Below are positions 51,974 to 64,000 of a DNA stretch of 64,000 bases, one piece after another. The notes under the pieces are model-generated. The model saw only the letters and a program-made list of their open reading frames with translations, made no database searches and was not told the DNA's origin. This DNA is from Taxillus chinensis (lineage: Eukaryota > Streptophyta > Magnoliopsida > Santalales > Loranthaceae): the NCBI GenBank assembly GCA_023512835.1, contig CM042088.1:46020771-46084770 (forward strand), read 5' to 3'. The first letter of the stretch is position 1, and each line of letters opens with the position of its first letter. The translations under genes were made by a program, and so were the position numbers.

Positions 51974-54900
51974 TTTGATCCTCCTGCTGATTTCGCACAT
52001 TGTCCTTTTCCCATTTCCCCGGTAAATATATTGTTGACACAGAAGAAAAAACAATATATTTTACAATATTGAAGTGATAACATACATATACATTCATATG
52101 CATATACCTATACATCGACATGTACATGTGTATATATAATTTGAATGACTTTCCATTCCTTTCAAGTTAGGTTATTAGGACTTGTTTGGTATGAAATTAA
52201 TATAAAAATAAAATTTAATGAGAATAAGAATAATTTATTATTTTTATCCAGACGTGTATATAATACTATAAATAAGTTTTTTAAATTATAATATATTCAT
52301 TGTCTCTTCATGAACACAGCTCTTGTATAAACTTTTCGGGATAGGTTATTGAGAAGTGGGCAATTGATGCATTTGATGATCAATTGGGTCACACCGTTGA
52401 AAAAGGCATCTCACCGTTGTCATCCTGAAAAATTTGGTCTATCCTATAAACCTAGAACGTTGTAATCCTTCGTGTTTGCCCCACCTCTGCCCTCTACAAC
52501 CCGTTTGAGGCTTCATTGCCCTCATCTTGTTATTGCTTTTGAACTGTCCAAGGAGTTGTAGTGCAAGCTCGAGGCTAATCTTTGGTGGTTGATTCATCGA
52601 TGCATGTTGAAGATGAAGACAAAAGATTGTATATTTACTTGATCACAAAAATAAAAGGATATGCTTGTAAATTTCATTCCTGACTCACAGTAATGAATCA
52701 TTTTTTCTTCTTTTTTGTATTAAATGTGAAAATAAGAATGAATTTTATTCTATTGTATTTCATTTAATGAGTTCATAGTTTATATCCTTGGTCATATCTA
52801 ATCTTATATATAATATTATTATATTAAAGCAATAAAATTGATCCTTTTGGCTGACTTGAGTGGTAAAGGTTTTGCCGTGCAATGTAGTTGAGGTTGTCTA
52901 TTGGATGTGTAGTTTATTTCGTGTACAATACTTGTGTTATTTTGGAAATATATTATGACTATATTGTGGAAAGGATTGCTCATTCTTGATTGTAAAAGAG
53001 AAAAAAAAGAGTAATATATTTTCTAAAAACTCCTCATTACTCGTTTTAGATGAGTTCAGGCCTAAATTTATTTTTAAGCTTGTGAGCCTTTAAGGCCTTG
53101 TATGGTTAGTATTTTCAAAAGTTATTTTTTGTATTTGAATACAGAAAATAGTTATAGTTTTTTGTTTGTTGACAGCTTTTGTTTTTGGTTTCTGAAAATA
53201 AAATATTTTCAAATATAGAAAAATAAAAACACATTTTTGGTGTTTTTAATTTGTGTTTTCTGTTTTCAATTGGACCTCCTTACCCAAGTGTATTCCGTTG
53301 CGACTCCCCCCCCCCCCCCCCCCCCAAAATGAATGTGAGGTTTAGTAGAGTTCCTAATATTGTAGAAGCCTTCAAATCAATCCTTTTAATATTTCAAAGG
53401 CTTATTCTTGCTATTCTAGAGAGGTATTGTTTTTTAATGTATATATTAACTATATTGAGCTTATAGAACTATGGATAAGTATTATAAATCAGTAGTGTCA
53501 TTTATTTATAATACTTTTATAGTATTAATATAAACATATGAATTTTTATGTTCTAGATTGTCTTGCATAAAGTTATATTATTGTAATCAAGCGAACATTT
53601 TATTTATTGATAAAATTCGAAAGTTTAATGAGATATATTTAACAACTCCCTCCCGATAAATCCTCCTTTGAGACTAGCATATACAATTTAAATACACAAA
53701 GCTCTTTAATGGCTCAATCAACAACAATATAATCAAAATCATCAATCATAGGGTATCCTTAAGGCTACCTAAGTATTATAGTCAAGATCACATTAAAAAT
53801 GTCATAATCATCAAAACATCAAAAAGTGACAAAAATCAATGTTGCCAATTACATTGGCTTACCACGATTGCAACTTTCCATCTGTGGTGCCTAGTCACAA
53901 TGCCCCTCTCCATGGAATCAACATTGTGGCCATGATATTCTTAAGAAAGTATTATTTTCTTCTCCAACTATCTATAATCGCAGGGCTCTTGCTGTGGTTA
54001 TGCAAAGAAAATTTTAGTTTTGTCCATTTTCCACCCATTCATCGTACAACCAACCTAACCAATTCCAACCATTGTAACACCAAAAATCAATCTTTCTAAG
54101 CATAATAGCAGCATATCCAAGGTTATAAGACCATATTATTCTATGTTTTCATTCAAAACCATATTAAACCAAATTGTTTCATCAAAACCTTAACATTTAG
54201 GATTTTCACATCAAAATGGCGATCAAACAAATGCTTCTATCAATGTTAGGCATGAAAGAAATGTGAGAATGATGGAGAAGGATAAAAACACTTACCTAGA
54301 ACTCATGGGAGTCAATCGGATTATTTAACTTTAAAATCCTCCAAGTTCTTCTTTTTATCTCCTTCTTGTCTCTCTTCTCTCCTAGGTTTCTTATTTCTGT
54401 TTCATATACAAACCTAAAACCTCAAAAATATTTCCTCCTTTTAATCATTATTATTTTAGTACTTTCATCATAATTATTATTTTATTATTATTTTGACTCC
54501 TTAAACCAAATAACCACATGAAATTATCAAAATTGCCATGCTGACTCTTAACTCTTAACTCTAAATCGATTACAGTTTTAGTCAAAACAATTATATCATC
54601 AGAAAGTTAATAAATTAAAAAAAATTAATAAACCTACCAAACACAACACAGAGAGGCAGTTACAGTGTCTAAATGGTGGAGTGTGACTATTGGGTATCAC
54701 AACCAAAATGACTAAATGAAGATATTACACAATGGCCAAATGAAATCATATCATGATAAAATGTAAAACACATAGCTTTTGTTTTGCTAAATGTATTACA
54801 TGAATATTTTGTTATATTAGAATTTTGCATTCACTTTATATTACGACATTCTTATTAAACAATGTGGGATGAATCCCCAATCCTACAATCTTTGAAAATT

Positions 54901-55677
54901 GTTTTTCACATAAACCTCAACATGTTAAGGAAAAACCCAAATGCTCATTTTTGTTTTATTCTGACGTGGCGATTTTGGCCAAAGTGGGACTCTTAGCTTG
55001 ACGCGTCAATTGTTTCACGAGCAGCATATTTTTCGTCTTTTTCTTCAGATCATGGACCGCAATCCCAAACCCAGACCCACGGCCAGACAGTAGAAAGTGA
55101 GGGGCGAGAGAGCTGCGCCTAAGAATTAAAACCCCCATCAACCCGGCCACCCGTACGAGGCTGCATCGACAACCACGTAAAATTTTAATACGATGATCCA
55201 CTTTTTTCACCTGCTTTGCTCTCTCGAGGTGTGTCATTTTCTCAACCCCTTCCTTCTTCGATGCATTTCCACTGTTCTACTGTCCTAACCTTTTTTCAAT
55301 TTATGATCGATCCATGAATCACTGCAATTGATATGCTCATTATCTCATATCATTCGTTCACTGATGTGGGGTTGTGTAAGTGGGTTGGTCACTGAACAGT
55401 TCTTTGCGAATTAGAAAGCGTTCACTCATGGGTTTCTCAGATGAGACTACTATCTGGTTTTTCTATAATGTTTTAGTTCGTTTTCGTTGCCGATTTACTC
55501 TGCGAGTAAAGATCAAACGGAGGAAGTGGGTGACTCAAATTCAACATTCCTTCTGATTTTTGATAGTAACAGGTCACTGAAGACAGATTTGTAGTGGAAT
55601 CAGCTGCTGAACCTTGATTTTTCTTGCTACCTATTTGAAAACTCTCTGTTTCTGAGTACCAGCTGCTGCCTTATGCG
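51974..55677. other. Intergenic region between ABC1K9 and FTSZ2
   Basis: Includes the ABC1K9 3' UTR (extent unknown), AT-rich DNA, and a 20-C run at 53306-53325 that may be a sequence artefact. Upstream of FTSZ2, about 54960-55677 is likely promoter and 5' UTR; the cgag|gtgtgt near 55230 could be a 5' UTR intron donor, unproven. No convincing gene on either strand. Confidence 0.55.
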
Positions 55678-58600
55678 ATGGTGACTTGTCTGTCCCTGTA
55701 TTCAACACCTCCTGGTGCTAGTAATGCTTTGGGGGTAGGAACTGTTATCAATGGGACATTGTTATCAGATAATCAATTGGGGTGGATTCACTCAGGAAGG
55801 TCAGGGAAAATTTTCGGGGTAGTGGCTCACAAGATTGGGCTGCCATGCTCGCCTCATTTCAAATGTTCCTCCAATTCTCACAGCGTCAGGCCTCACCAAA
55901 ACAAAGACCCTTTCCTGAATTTACACCCTGAAATATCTATGCTCCGTGAGGGGAAGGGAAATAATAATACTGCAAAGGGAAAGGATAGCTCAGGTGGGAC
56001 TGTAGTGGAGGATGTAAGAGAATCCGCCCCAAGTAATTACAACGAGGCCAAGATCAAAGTTGTTGGTGTTGGGGGTGGTGGTTCTAATGCTGTTAACAGG
56101 ATGATAGAGAGTTCAATGAAGGGTGTCGAGTTTTGGATTGTCAACACTGATACTCAAGCAATGAAAATGTCGCCCGTGTTTCCTGAGCAGCGGCTACAAA
56201 TTGGACATGAGCTGACTAGAGGTCTTGGAGCAGGTGGAAACCCAGAAATTGGCATGAATGCTGCCAAAGAAAGCAAAGAAGCAATAGAGGATGCGGTTTG
56301 TGGTGCAGACATGGTATTTGTTACGGTATGCCTCTCCATTCAGCTGTTTACCCTCTACAATTACTTTCTAAACCAATCTTAGCATGCTAGAAATGCATAT
56401 ATCTTGCATTTCCAATGCCGGCATGGTGATGTTGATTCTTTTCTGTAGATTAGCTTGTATCACAATTTGCAATATACATTTAAACTTCGAACAATTAAAT
56501 TCTAACATATTTTACATCATATGCGAATATGTCCATATGAAACTTGATTTGGGCCTTGTTGTATGTGTTCTATATTGCAGATTGCTGTCTTTTTTAAACC
56601 AAGTCTAGTTGTGGCACTGCATTTTTTTTTTTGAAGTGTTCAGTAGAAGAAATAAAAAGTACATCACACGGACTCAAAACCACAGCCTTAGATCCCATCA
56701 ATTCAGCTTTACAAACTCACAGGATAAAATTTTAATGGTTATGCTTGTTTAATTACGAAGCATGTCCAACTTAATTTTTTTCTATCCATGTTTGATTTTG
56801 ATATGACAAGGTGCAATAAGTTCATGTAATATTTAGGGTGTATCCTAGGATCTTGAACACATATGTACATACCATGCCTGTGTGGAGGTGAGGAGGAAGT
56901 TGATAAAACACTGTAGTAGCTGCAATATAAAAATTTTGATACCTCTGCACTCTATTCAAACTGCAAAGGAGTATGACAACGGTGCAACCAGAAAGAAAAT
57001 CTTATTATTGTTTTCATAGTAAAGAAGAAGACACTATTTTTCCAAGTGCAGAGCGTTTACAGGCCATGGTAATCTTGTGCTATTTCTCTTGCTGCTGTGC
57101 AGTCTTTGATTCCTTTTCTGCCCCAAATGTTTCCCGCAGGCTGGAATGGGTGGTGGAACTGGCACTGGTGGGGCTCCTATAATTGCAGGGATTACGAAGT
57201 CTATGGGCATCTTGACTGTGGGGATTGTTACAACTCCTTTTTCCTTCGAGGGACGAAGGAGAGCAGTTCAGGCTCAGGAAGGAATTGCAGCTTTGAGAGA
57301 CAATGTTGACACACTGATAGTCATTCCAAATGACAAGCTGTTAACAGCAGTTTCACAGTCCACCCCTGTAACAGAAGCATTCAACCTGGCTGATGATATA
57401 CTACGACAAGGTGTTCGTGGCATATCTGATATAATCACGGTATGGGGAATACCTAATGAACTTTAATGAGTATTTAATATATATGAATCCTCTTATTTCC
57501 TCTCAGGAAAACAGAAACCAAAAATTTGATGTATTTGTCTGTGGTAAAATGATAAAGACCAATGAGTTATTTCTATTGATAGTCTTAGACATAAAAAAGT
57601 GTATGTATGCTCTTTCCTCACACTATATTCACATTATTCATTGTAGTTATCTTTGATACCATCAAATTCCTCGATGATGATGGTAATAACATTGTGTGCT
57701 ATGTGGAAGGTTTGCTGGTGTTGAAGTGGATGATGATGAAGCAACTGCTTTCATTATCCTGGTGGGCCAAAATGTTTATAATATATGTTATAAAACTTCA
57801 CCGGTTTTGTTTTAAGATGAACTTTTATTTTTGTGCTATTTGTTAAGCAACTCGGGCCTTTGAATTTTGCCTATTGCATCACAGGTAGCACATAACCCCG
57901 CACATGTAAATTTATCTACCGACTGGTGTATGTGCAGTAAAAAATGTGGAAGTATTCTGTTGGTAGAGGGGGTAATGCATTGGGTTTACATCATTATTGG
58001 ATTCTTTGACTGCTGGCCCCTTTCACTCTTTTCATCTGGTAGCTTGGTAGATAGTTTCTTGTTTATGATGGTGTTGAATTGACTCAATGACAGATCCCTG
58101 GGCTAGTAAATGTGGATTTTGCTGATGTACGAGCTATAATGGCAAATGCTGGCTCTTCGTTGATGGGGATAGGAACTGCAACTGGTAATTACAAAATGGA
58201 ACATTACACAACAACCTTTGATACTTCAACTTCTCTGTATAAAAATGGTGAAGTCAGGTGCAATGCTTGAAATTACCGCTAAGTAGTTAATTTCACCTGA
58301 CAATGGACAACTGTGTTCCCTTATTATCATTATGAGAAAACGTTGCCCCACACCAGATGCAAATAAAAATATTTAAATAAATAAAATCGAATGGTTTTCG
58401 CCATTGTCATATTTTGGTTTTTTCTGCAATGAGATTGTGGGCTTGGATTATTAACATATTACCAGAAGACACCTCTATATGTTGCTCTACTAGGATCCCA
58501 ATCGCTATTCAGATTCCTATATTTTTATGTCTGTGGTGTTGCTTATTTTCTGTAGGGAAGACCAGGGCAAGAGATGCTGCACTAAATGCCATTCAGTCAC

Positions 58601-58684
58601 CTCTACTTGACATTGGTATAGAGCGGGCTACTGGTATTGTCTGGAATATAACTGGTGGCAGTGATTTAACTCTGTATGAGGTAG

Positions 58685-58722
<38 letters not shown>

Positions 58723-60071
58723 GTCCCACACGACCCCACTTCATGTTTTCTAATTCTTATTGGCTAGATCTATATTATTATTATGAATAGTTATACTATG
58801 TATGCTATCTTATGAATGCAATGTTGGAATATGATATAATTACTCTACATATCTAAATTGTTATTCATATGAGAGCCAACCCTAATAATGCTGGAACCTG
58901 AAACCAAATCCACTAAACTAGGGAAAGGGTTGATATTTTTCTCAAGCTGGATAGATGGTCAATATTACATGTAGTGTAAAATTATAATTTTTTTGTCATG
59001 CCTTGTCACACTATAAAATTATGCATTCATTGCATTGTATTGTGCTTAATATTTTTAGGCATATTGCTTATATTATCAGTTGGAAAAGTGACAAATTTCT
59101 GTTATGTAAATTGTATGGATGCCTCCTATAACATTTGTGTTATTCTTACAAGTAGTGTTATTTTCCTATTGTTGAACCTTATAATCTGCAGTATGCCAAC
59201 AAAATTGGTTGTGTAGAAATTTCTGCTGTTTATTGAGTTAATACTTCACCTCACAGGCTGATGTTAATTTAGATTATTTTCAGACTAAAATTTTAGTTTG
59301 AAAGAATTTAGCAAATCTGGACTGTTGAATTAATGATTTTTCTTCCTCGTCTAGCCTGATTTGCATCCAAAAATTGTGAATGGGACAATAATTTTGCTCC
59401 TGTCATTTGGCCTGAAATTTTGTTATTACTTTTTTTATAGTCTAGACATGAATTGGATTTTTAGATTTTAGAAGTCTATCTATTATTTCTAATATTCTAT
59501 GGCTGTCTCTGTCATGTTTTTTTCTGGTTTGATTTTATTGTTTATTTCCGACCTATTCTTGTCTTGGGATTTCTTGCAGGTGAATGCCGCAGCCGAGGTT
59601 ATATATGACCTTGTGGACCCTAGTGCCAACTTAATATTTGGGGCAGTTATAGATCATTCTTTAAGTGGACAGGTTAGTTGATTACATTAAGCAAAGTAAA
59701 AAACTTTTAGCTTGAGCAATGCCTGGAGAGGCATAAACTTTTCACTTCACTGCACTCAGGTCAGCATTACTTTAATCGCCACTGGATTCAAACGACAGGA
59801 AGAAAATGATGCCAGGCCTCTTCAGGTATCAACTCTCCCTCTCCCTCTCCCTCTCTCTCAACATAGAAACACTGTAGAAACACTTAGGCTTGGAGATTCC
59901 CAATCATCCCTGTTATCACTACACTATGGTAAAAAAATGCAGGCAAGTAAGGTAGGTCAGGACATCTCCTTTGGAATCAATCGGCGAACTTCCTCTTTCA
60001 GTGACACCACTTCTGTGGAGATTCCAGAGTTCTTGAAGAAGAAAGGACGATCGCACTATCCAAGAGCTTGA
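55678..60071 (+). CDS. FTSZ2: Plastid-division tubulin homologue FtsZ2
   Basis: Seven exons: 55678-56325, 57140-57439, 58094-58184, 58556-58680, 59580-59672, 59760-59825, 59943-60071 (483 codons plus stop, all in frame, all GT-AG). FtsZ polymerises with GTP into the stromal Z-ring that drives chloroplast division. Residues 1 to about 115 are transit peptide and variable N-terminus; the FtsZ2 hallmark [14 protein letters not shown] follows the transit peptide. Nucleotide-binding GVGGGGSN is at 130-137, tubulin signature GGGTGTG at 220-226, and T7 loop NVDFADV with the catalytic Asp at 322-328. The C-terminal [11 protein letters not shown] (466-476) is the ARC6-binding motif that separates FtsZ2 from FtsZ1. 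Length is close to Arabidopsis FtsZ2-1. Two ATG codons are not in competition; the first fits homologues. Confidence 0.96.
56326..57139. other. FTSZ2 intron 1
   Basis: 814 bases, donor gtatgc, acceptor cccgcag. No repeat or gene recognised. Confidence 0.7.
57440..58093. other. FTSZ2 intron 2
   Basis: 654 bases, donor gtatgg, acceptor atgacag. No repeat or gene recognised. Confidence 0.7.
58185..58555. other. FTSZ2 intron 3
   Basis: 371 bases, donor gtaatt, acceptor ctgtag. The following exon completes a split Gly codon. Nothing else recognised. Confidence 0.7.
58681..59579. other. FTSZ2 intron 4
   Basis: 899 bases, donor gtagcc, acceptor cttgcag. A (TC)n tract sits right after the donor; the rest is AT-rich with no element recognised. 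Confidence 0.7.
58686..58718. repeat. (TC)n microsatellite just inside FTSZ2 intron 4
   Basis: About 16 TC units starting six bases after the donor (gtagcc). A second pyrimidine repeat (ctctcc units) is in intron 6 at about 59838-59860, upstream of the exon 7 acceptor. Confidence 0.9.
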
Positions 60072-60269
60072 ATTCTGGCTTCCTTCCCCATTTTTCCCTG
60101 TTAGTGTAACTTTTCCGGCCATATTGTTGTTGATAACATATTGACTTAGAAGTATAAAGCCTTGTAGGTACAAGTTCCTTGTCTACCTTCCCTTTGTTGT
60201 GTTATGTATAGCTCCTTCGGTACACTTGTAAAATTAGACCGTGCAAATCTGTGACCTGGCAAGTACAGA

Positions 60270-60275
60270 AATAAA
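60270..60275 (+). terminator. Candidate FTSZ2 polyadenylation signal
   Basis: aataaa about 200 bases after the stop codon, a typical distance for a plant 3' UTR. Not tested by any transcript. Confidence 0.45.
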
Positions 60276-63200
60276 GGCTGGTGTGCGAGGAGTGAATTTC
60301 CAAAATAAACTTATGAGCCCATGAATTGTCCTTCCCATGGGACCTCAAACCCACACGCCACCAATTAAGTATATCCCAAAGCCCTAATGGCCTAATAAAT
60401 AAATAAATAAACTTTCAAACCTTTTGCTTTAGTTATAATCTGTGTTAAATAAATTTTCTTATCCCTTGATGAATAAATCTAAGAGCATTTGCATTTTTTC
60501 CTTATACTTTTGTTGTGTAACATTCTCGATAGCCCCTCAACTTTCAGATTTTGGTGGTTTTGGGTAACCCTTGTTTATCACTTCTCACATACCTTGGGAA
60601 ATGAGGAATGTCTTTCATAAAATCTTGATGCTGTTATGGCAATGAGGGGTACCACTGACTTAATAACATGAAACTTGTCCCTGCAGGGGGTTTAACAAAA
60701 TACAAACTGTCCAATGTAGGGGATTATATTACAAAATTTGCTCCTTGTGAGAGTGTATCTATGAGTGACTTGATAAAACACAAACAAAATTACCCCTAGC
60801 GTGATAGCCACGGATATGAGTCCTCTAAAACCCTTCCTTCCAGTACGTTTCCAATGTGCCTGAGTCCTGAGTAATAATTTACTGTCTTCCAATAAACAAT
60901 ATTAGCATATAATCATCATAGATTCAATCACAAATAGTCCAAACTGCAATCCAAACATTCAGCCTCACACGATGCAAAAACTTTAAATAAACAATAAAAG
61001 CTAGAACTGGATTTCATGACACGGGCAGTGACTTAGATGATTGATTGATAATTATTGGAATCTCGTGCACTTTCTCTTTCGAGGGAGTAATCAACTAGCA
61101 AAGAATTGGTTATAAAGGAATGTCAGTGCAGTTTATGCAAGTGCAAAGAATATTTGACATGTCAAATGATAAAGGAAGCAACATAAAACAATTCATTCAC
61201 AAATTTAAAGCTCTTGAATTGTGATAATAACACTAGCAACATCTAAAGAAGCGTGGAAAGAACAAAGTAACAGGATATTAACACAAATTTGAAGAAACAC
61301 AAAATCTTGCATTGATGACACATAAGATTTAACCAAAATGATTTATAAAATACCAAAGCATTACTTGGAGATAAAACATAAACCAAAGCAAAAAACTACT
61401 AATTCTTGTATGTTCAGCATCAGCAGTGATATATAAATGCATACATTTGCCATTACTTGCCCTCGTCACAACCAACTCCACTCGTACACCAATCAAATCC
61501 CATGTCATTTCAAAAAACTGAATACCAAACAAGAAAAACAGTGAATAAATATACCTGGAAAATCAAATTTAAATCTAATATACCTGAACATACAACATAA
61601 CCAATTCAAGTAGTAAATGAAAAAGAAGACTTATATTTTTAATCCAAAATTTTGCACGGGAGACAACCCATTGCAATGAAAATGCATAAGTCAAATAGAT
61701 CAATGTGCATACTTGTATGTGCACAAAAACCACATGCATTGATGTGGATTTATTACCACACATACCCGCATGATGCATGATACAACATCCACAGAATATT
61801 GCACAATAATGCCCTTCGATTGCGCTCAAAGTCAGAATCATACACAAAAATGATTGAAACAGGCCTGGCCATTCAGCTGATTGCATTTGGGTAAAAATTA
61901 GTTTGATCAAATTAGAAAATAAAATTCTCGCCATTCATTTAGATGCCAAAACTCATGTTCTTGTGAATATAATAACCTCTAAAAATTCAAAAATTTCTCA
62001 TCCAACCCAAAAAAAGGCTTGTCGGTAGCGTGTATTTGTTCTTGTTGGCAACCCTGGTGTGGAGTGGAAACACTAAGAACCAGTAGCTCTTGGGAGGTGG
62101 GAAAATTCTTGCAAAAGTGAAACCTCAAGTATCCATAGAATTGCAAGAAAACCTGAAGGTTCCATCAAAGACATTTACTCATGGCACTCGCCATGCATAT
62201 TAGATGACTTTTGGATGGGTCCGATATTCCATGAGGGAACAAACATAGTTGTCCGTGGCAGCATGGGTCAGGCATGTATCAGTCGAATTTAAACACACAC
62301 ACACACATAGAGAGTTAGATCATTTTTATTATTATTTTTACATTTTTCAACTCTCCCTTCCAACTAGCTTCTCACCCGAGACAGAAAGAATCATAATGAG
62401 AGGGACAGTGGTATGTGGAAAAGGGGAGAGTAGGGCTGCAGAGGCCTGAGGTAGAGAGATCGTTGAAAGAAAAGGGTGAGAAGCGTATGCAATACTTGTC
62501 CGGGCTTTCACGTAAGCCAAGTGTACCGTCAATTTAGTAACTCTTTATATACAAAGGTAAGATTGTGCATGACTTGAGGTGTTGAGACTTCCTATCCCTG
62601 TTTTAGGACGGCATCGTCTAAGATAGCATATTTTTATGCACATGAAGTTAGTACATATGGTCATAGGAGATCACAGCCCCAACGAGCTATACCTAATCCA
62701 TAAAATTGCAAACATTGAAATATGACAAATTTTGCTCTGATACATTAAGTATTGTCTCATGATTTTGGAAATGCACAGTGGGAAAAGATGTGAAGCTTCA
62801 GCAAGGACTACCACATTTTTGCAGAAGAAGACACACAGTGACAGATTAATGTGTTGGTGAAAATTTCCGTTTTCATTATAGAGGGAAATTGTTAATATTT
62901 ATTGTTTCTGATAAAAGGATGTGTTAAGGTGATTTTGTACCAATGCTTGATTAGAGAAGCTGTTGCTTACTGAAATCAGAAGCTGATTTCCTTTAAAGGA
63001 TTCATAGCAAAGGCGATACGCTATCGGCTCCGCGTGTAATAGACCCATATAGGGCTGTCAGAGATCAAACCTTTACATCACTTTGTATATACGATCCAAC
63101 TTGACAAGAAGTGCTATTAGTTACAAAAGGACGAATAATATAGGGCCCAATCTTGCGTGGCCCAACTATTCTTTTTTTCAACCAAAACAAAAAGACAAAG

Positions 63201-63470
63201 ACCCTCTATTATTTTTCCCACCGGATTTCACGGATCTTGCTTCCTGCTTCCTTCCTTCTTCCAACCAAAACAAAGATCCCCACGTTTTTTCTTCAACAGA
63301 AAATACAGAAAAATATTTTCTGTATTTAAATATTTTCATAGCGATTGTTTGGCCAAACAATCTTGTTTGGCGATTATTTTATTTTTCCACCGGATTTCAC
63401 GGATTTTAGCGATTGTTTTATTTTTTAAAATTTAGAAAAATCTTATTTTTAAATTACGAAAAGAATGAAA
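60276..63470. other. Intergenic region downstream of FTSZ2, no gene seen
   Basis: AT-rich. It includes a short (aaat)n at 60389-60411 and a (ca)n at 62293-62307. Open frames are short and low-information. Positions 63290-63430 hold palindromes and a repeated ttccaccggatttcacgga-type phrase, suggesting an unrecognised small element. Confidence 0.5.
63343..63362. repeat. Perfect 20-base palindrome with neighbouring hairpin
   Basis: GATTGTTTGGCCAAACAATC is its own reverse complement. Sixteen bases upstream is a hairpin, aaatacagaaaa-ata-ttttctgtattt (63301-63327). Confidence 0.9.
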
Positions 63471-63509
63471 GGATGTTTTCAATTCGGTACTCACTTTTTT
63501 TCCAGCGCC

Positions 63510-63860
63510 AGCGACTTCTCTCCCGCGACGGCCGGCGATCCCTCCTACGACGGCCAGCGATCCCTGCGACGGCCGACGACTCCCCCCCGTCGATCTGCTC
63601 CCTGGGATGGCCGGTGACCTCTCCCGCGATGACGACGACCCTCCGACGCCTTGGATCTGCTCCCCGCGACGGCCGGTGACCCCTCCCATGACACCAACGA
63701 CCCCCTGGACGCCTGGATCTGCCTCCCGCGACCCCTGACGACTTCTCTCATGACAGCCTGTGACTCCCTCGACGCCTGGATCTGCCCCCAGCGATGCCCG
63801 GCGACCTCTCCAACGACGGCCGGTGCCCCCCTAACGCGTGGCGACTCCTCCTGCAACAGC
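63510..63860. repeat. GC-rich minisatellite, unit about 62 bases
   Basis: The anchor gatctgc recurs at 63592, 63654, 63716 and 63779 (spacing 62, 62, 63). Each is followed by an imperfect cccgcgacggccggtgac block. It produces open frames on both strands that are unlikely to be genes. Confidence 0.8.
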
Positions 63861-64000
63861 TGACGACTCCCCCCCTCCCCCGGCGCTTGGACGGCGGCGA
63901 CTCCCTTGCAGGTACACAGGTTGAAGAACGAATACAGTTTTTCTGCCAAACAAAAATATAGTTTTAAATTCTCATGAAAACGTTTTTTGAATTTAATTTT

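Noticed and set aside
55678..56382. FtsZ as a sign of bacterial or organellar DNA
   Set aside because: It has six GT-AG introns and a transit peptide, so it is the nuclear plant gene.
63432..63949. Open frames of 85-134 codons at the right edge on both strands
   Set aside because: They arise from the GC-rich minisatellite, which is stop-poor in several frames; no domain recognised.

Overview
The window is nuclear DNA from a flowering plant, most likely a eudicot with a repeat-rich genome. It carries three conserved plant genes with GT-AG introns and N-terminal plastid targeting sequences on two of their products. Between and inside them lie remnants of Ty3/gypsy and Ty1/copia LTR retrotransposons, two kinds of LINE, and several small DNA transposons. 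The species cannot be named from the sequence.

Layout. Positions 1-1989 (minus strand) hold the first two coding exons of a plant SHPRH-type SNF2/RING protein; the rest of that gene lies left of the window. Positions 1990-6074 are AT-rich intergenic DNA with a broken glycine-rich-repeat reading frame that is split by a hAT-like element. Positions 6075-21628 are one large Ty3/gypsy structure with three LTRs and two internal domains in tandem, all decayed. It ends about 480 bases before the start codon of ABC1K9 (22106-51973, plus strand). That gene encodes an ABC1/UbiB-type atypical kinase of the plastid. Its eleven coding exons total only 1,626 bases and are spread over 30 kb by introns full of LINE, copia and MITE insertions. 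FTSZ2 (55678-60071, plus strand), the plastid-division tubulin homologue, follows about 3.7 kb downstream with seven intact exons. Positions 60072-64000 are intergenic and end in a GC-rich minisatellite.

How the genes fit together. ABC1K9 and FTSZ2 both act in plastids, one at plastoglobules and lipid metabolism, the other in the division ring. I see nothing linking their expression apart from neighbourhood. SHPRH is a nuclear DNA-damage-tolerance factor transcribed the other way. All three reading frames are intact wherever they can be followed, so the genes look functional. Every transposon protein-coding region I found is broken.

I found no convincing new biological system. The best second looks are the three-LTR recombinant retroelement, a Harbinger-type element at 46046-46779 that seems to carry a captured carboxylesterase fragment, a GC-AG intron in ABC1K9, and poly-C blocks that replace expected sequence and probably mark assembly error.
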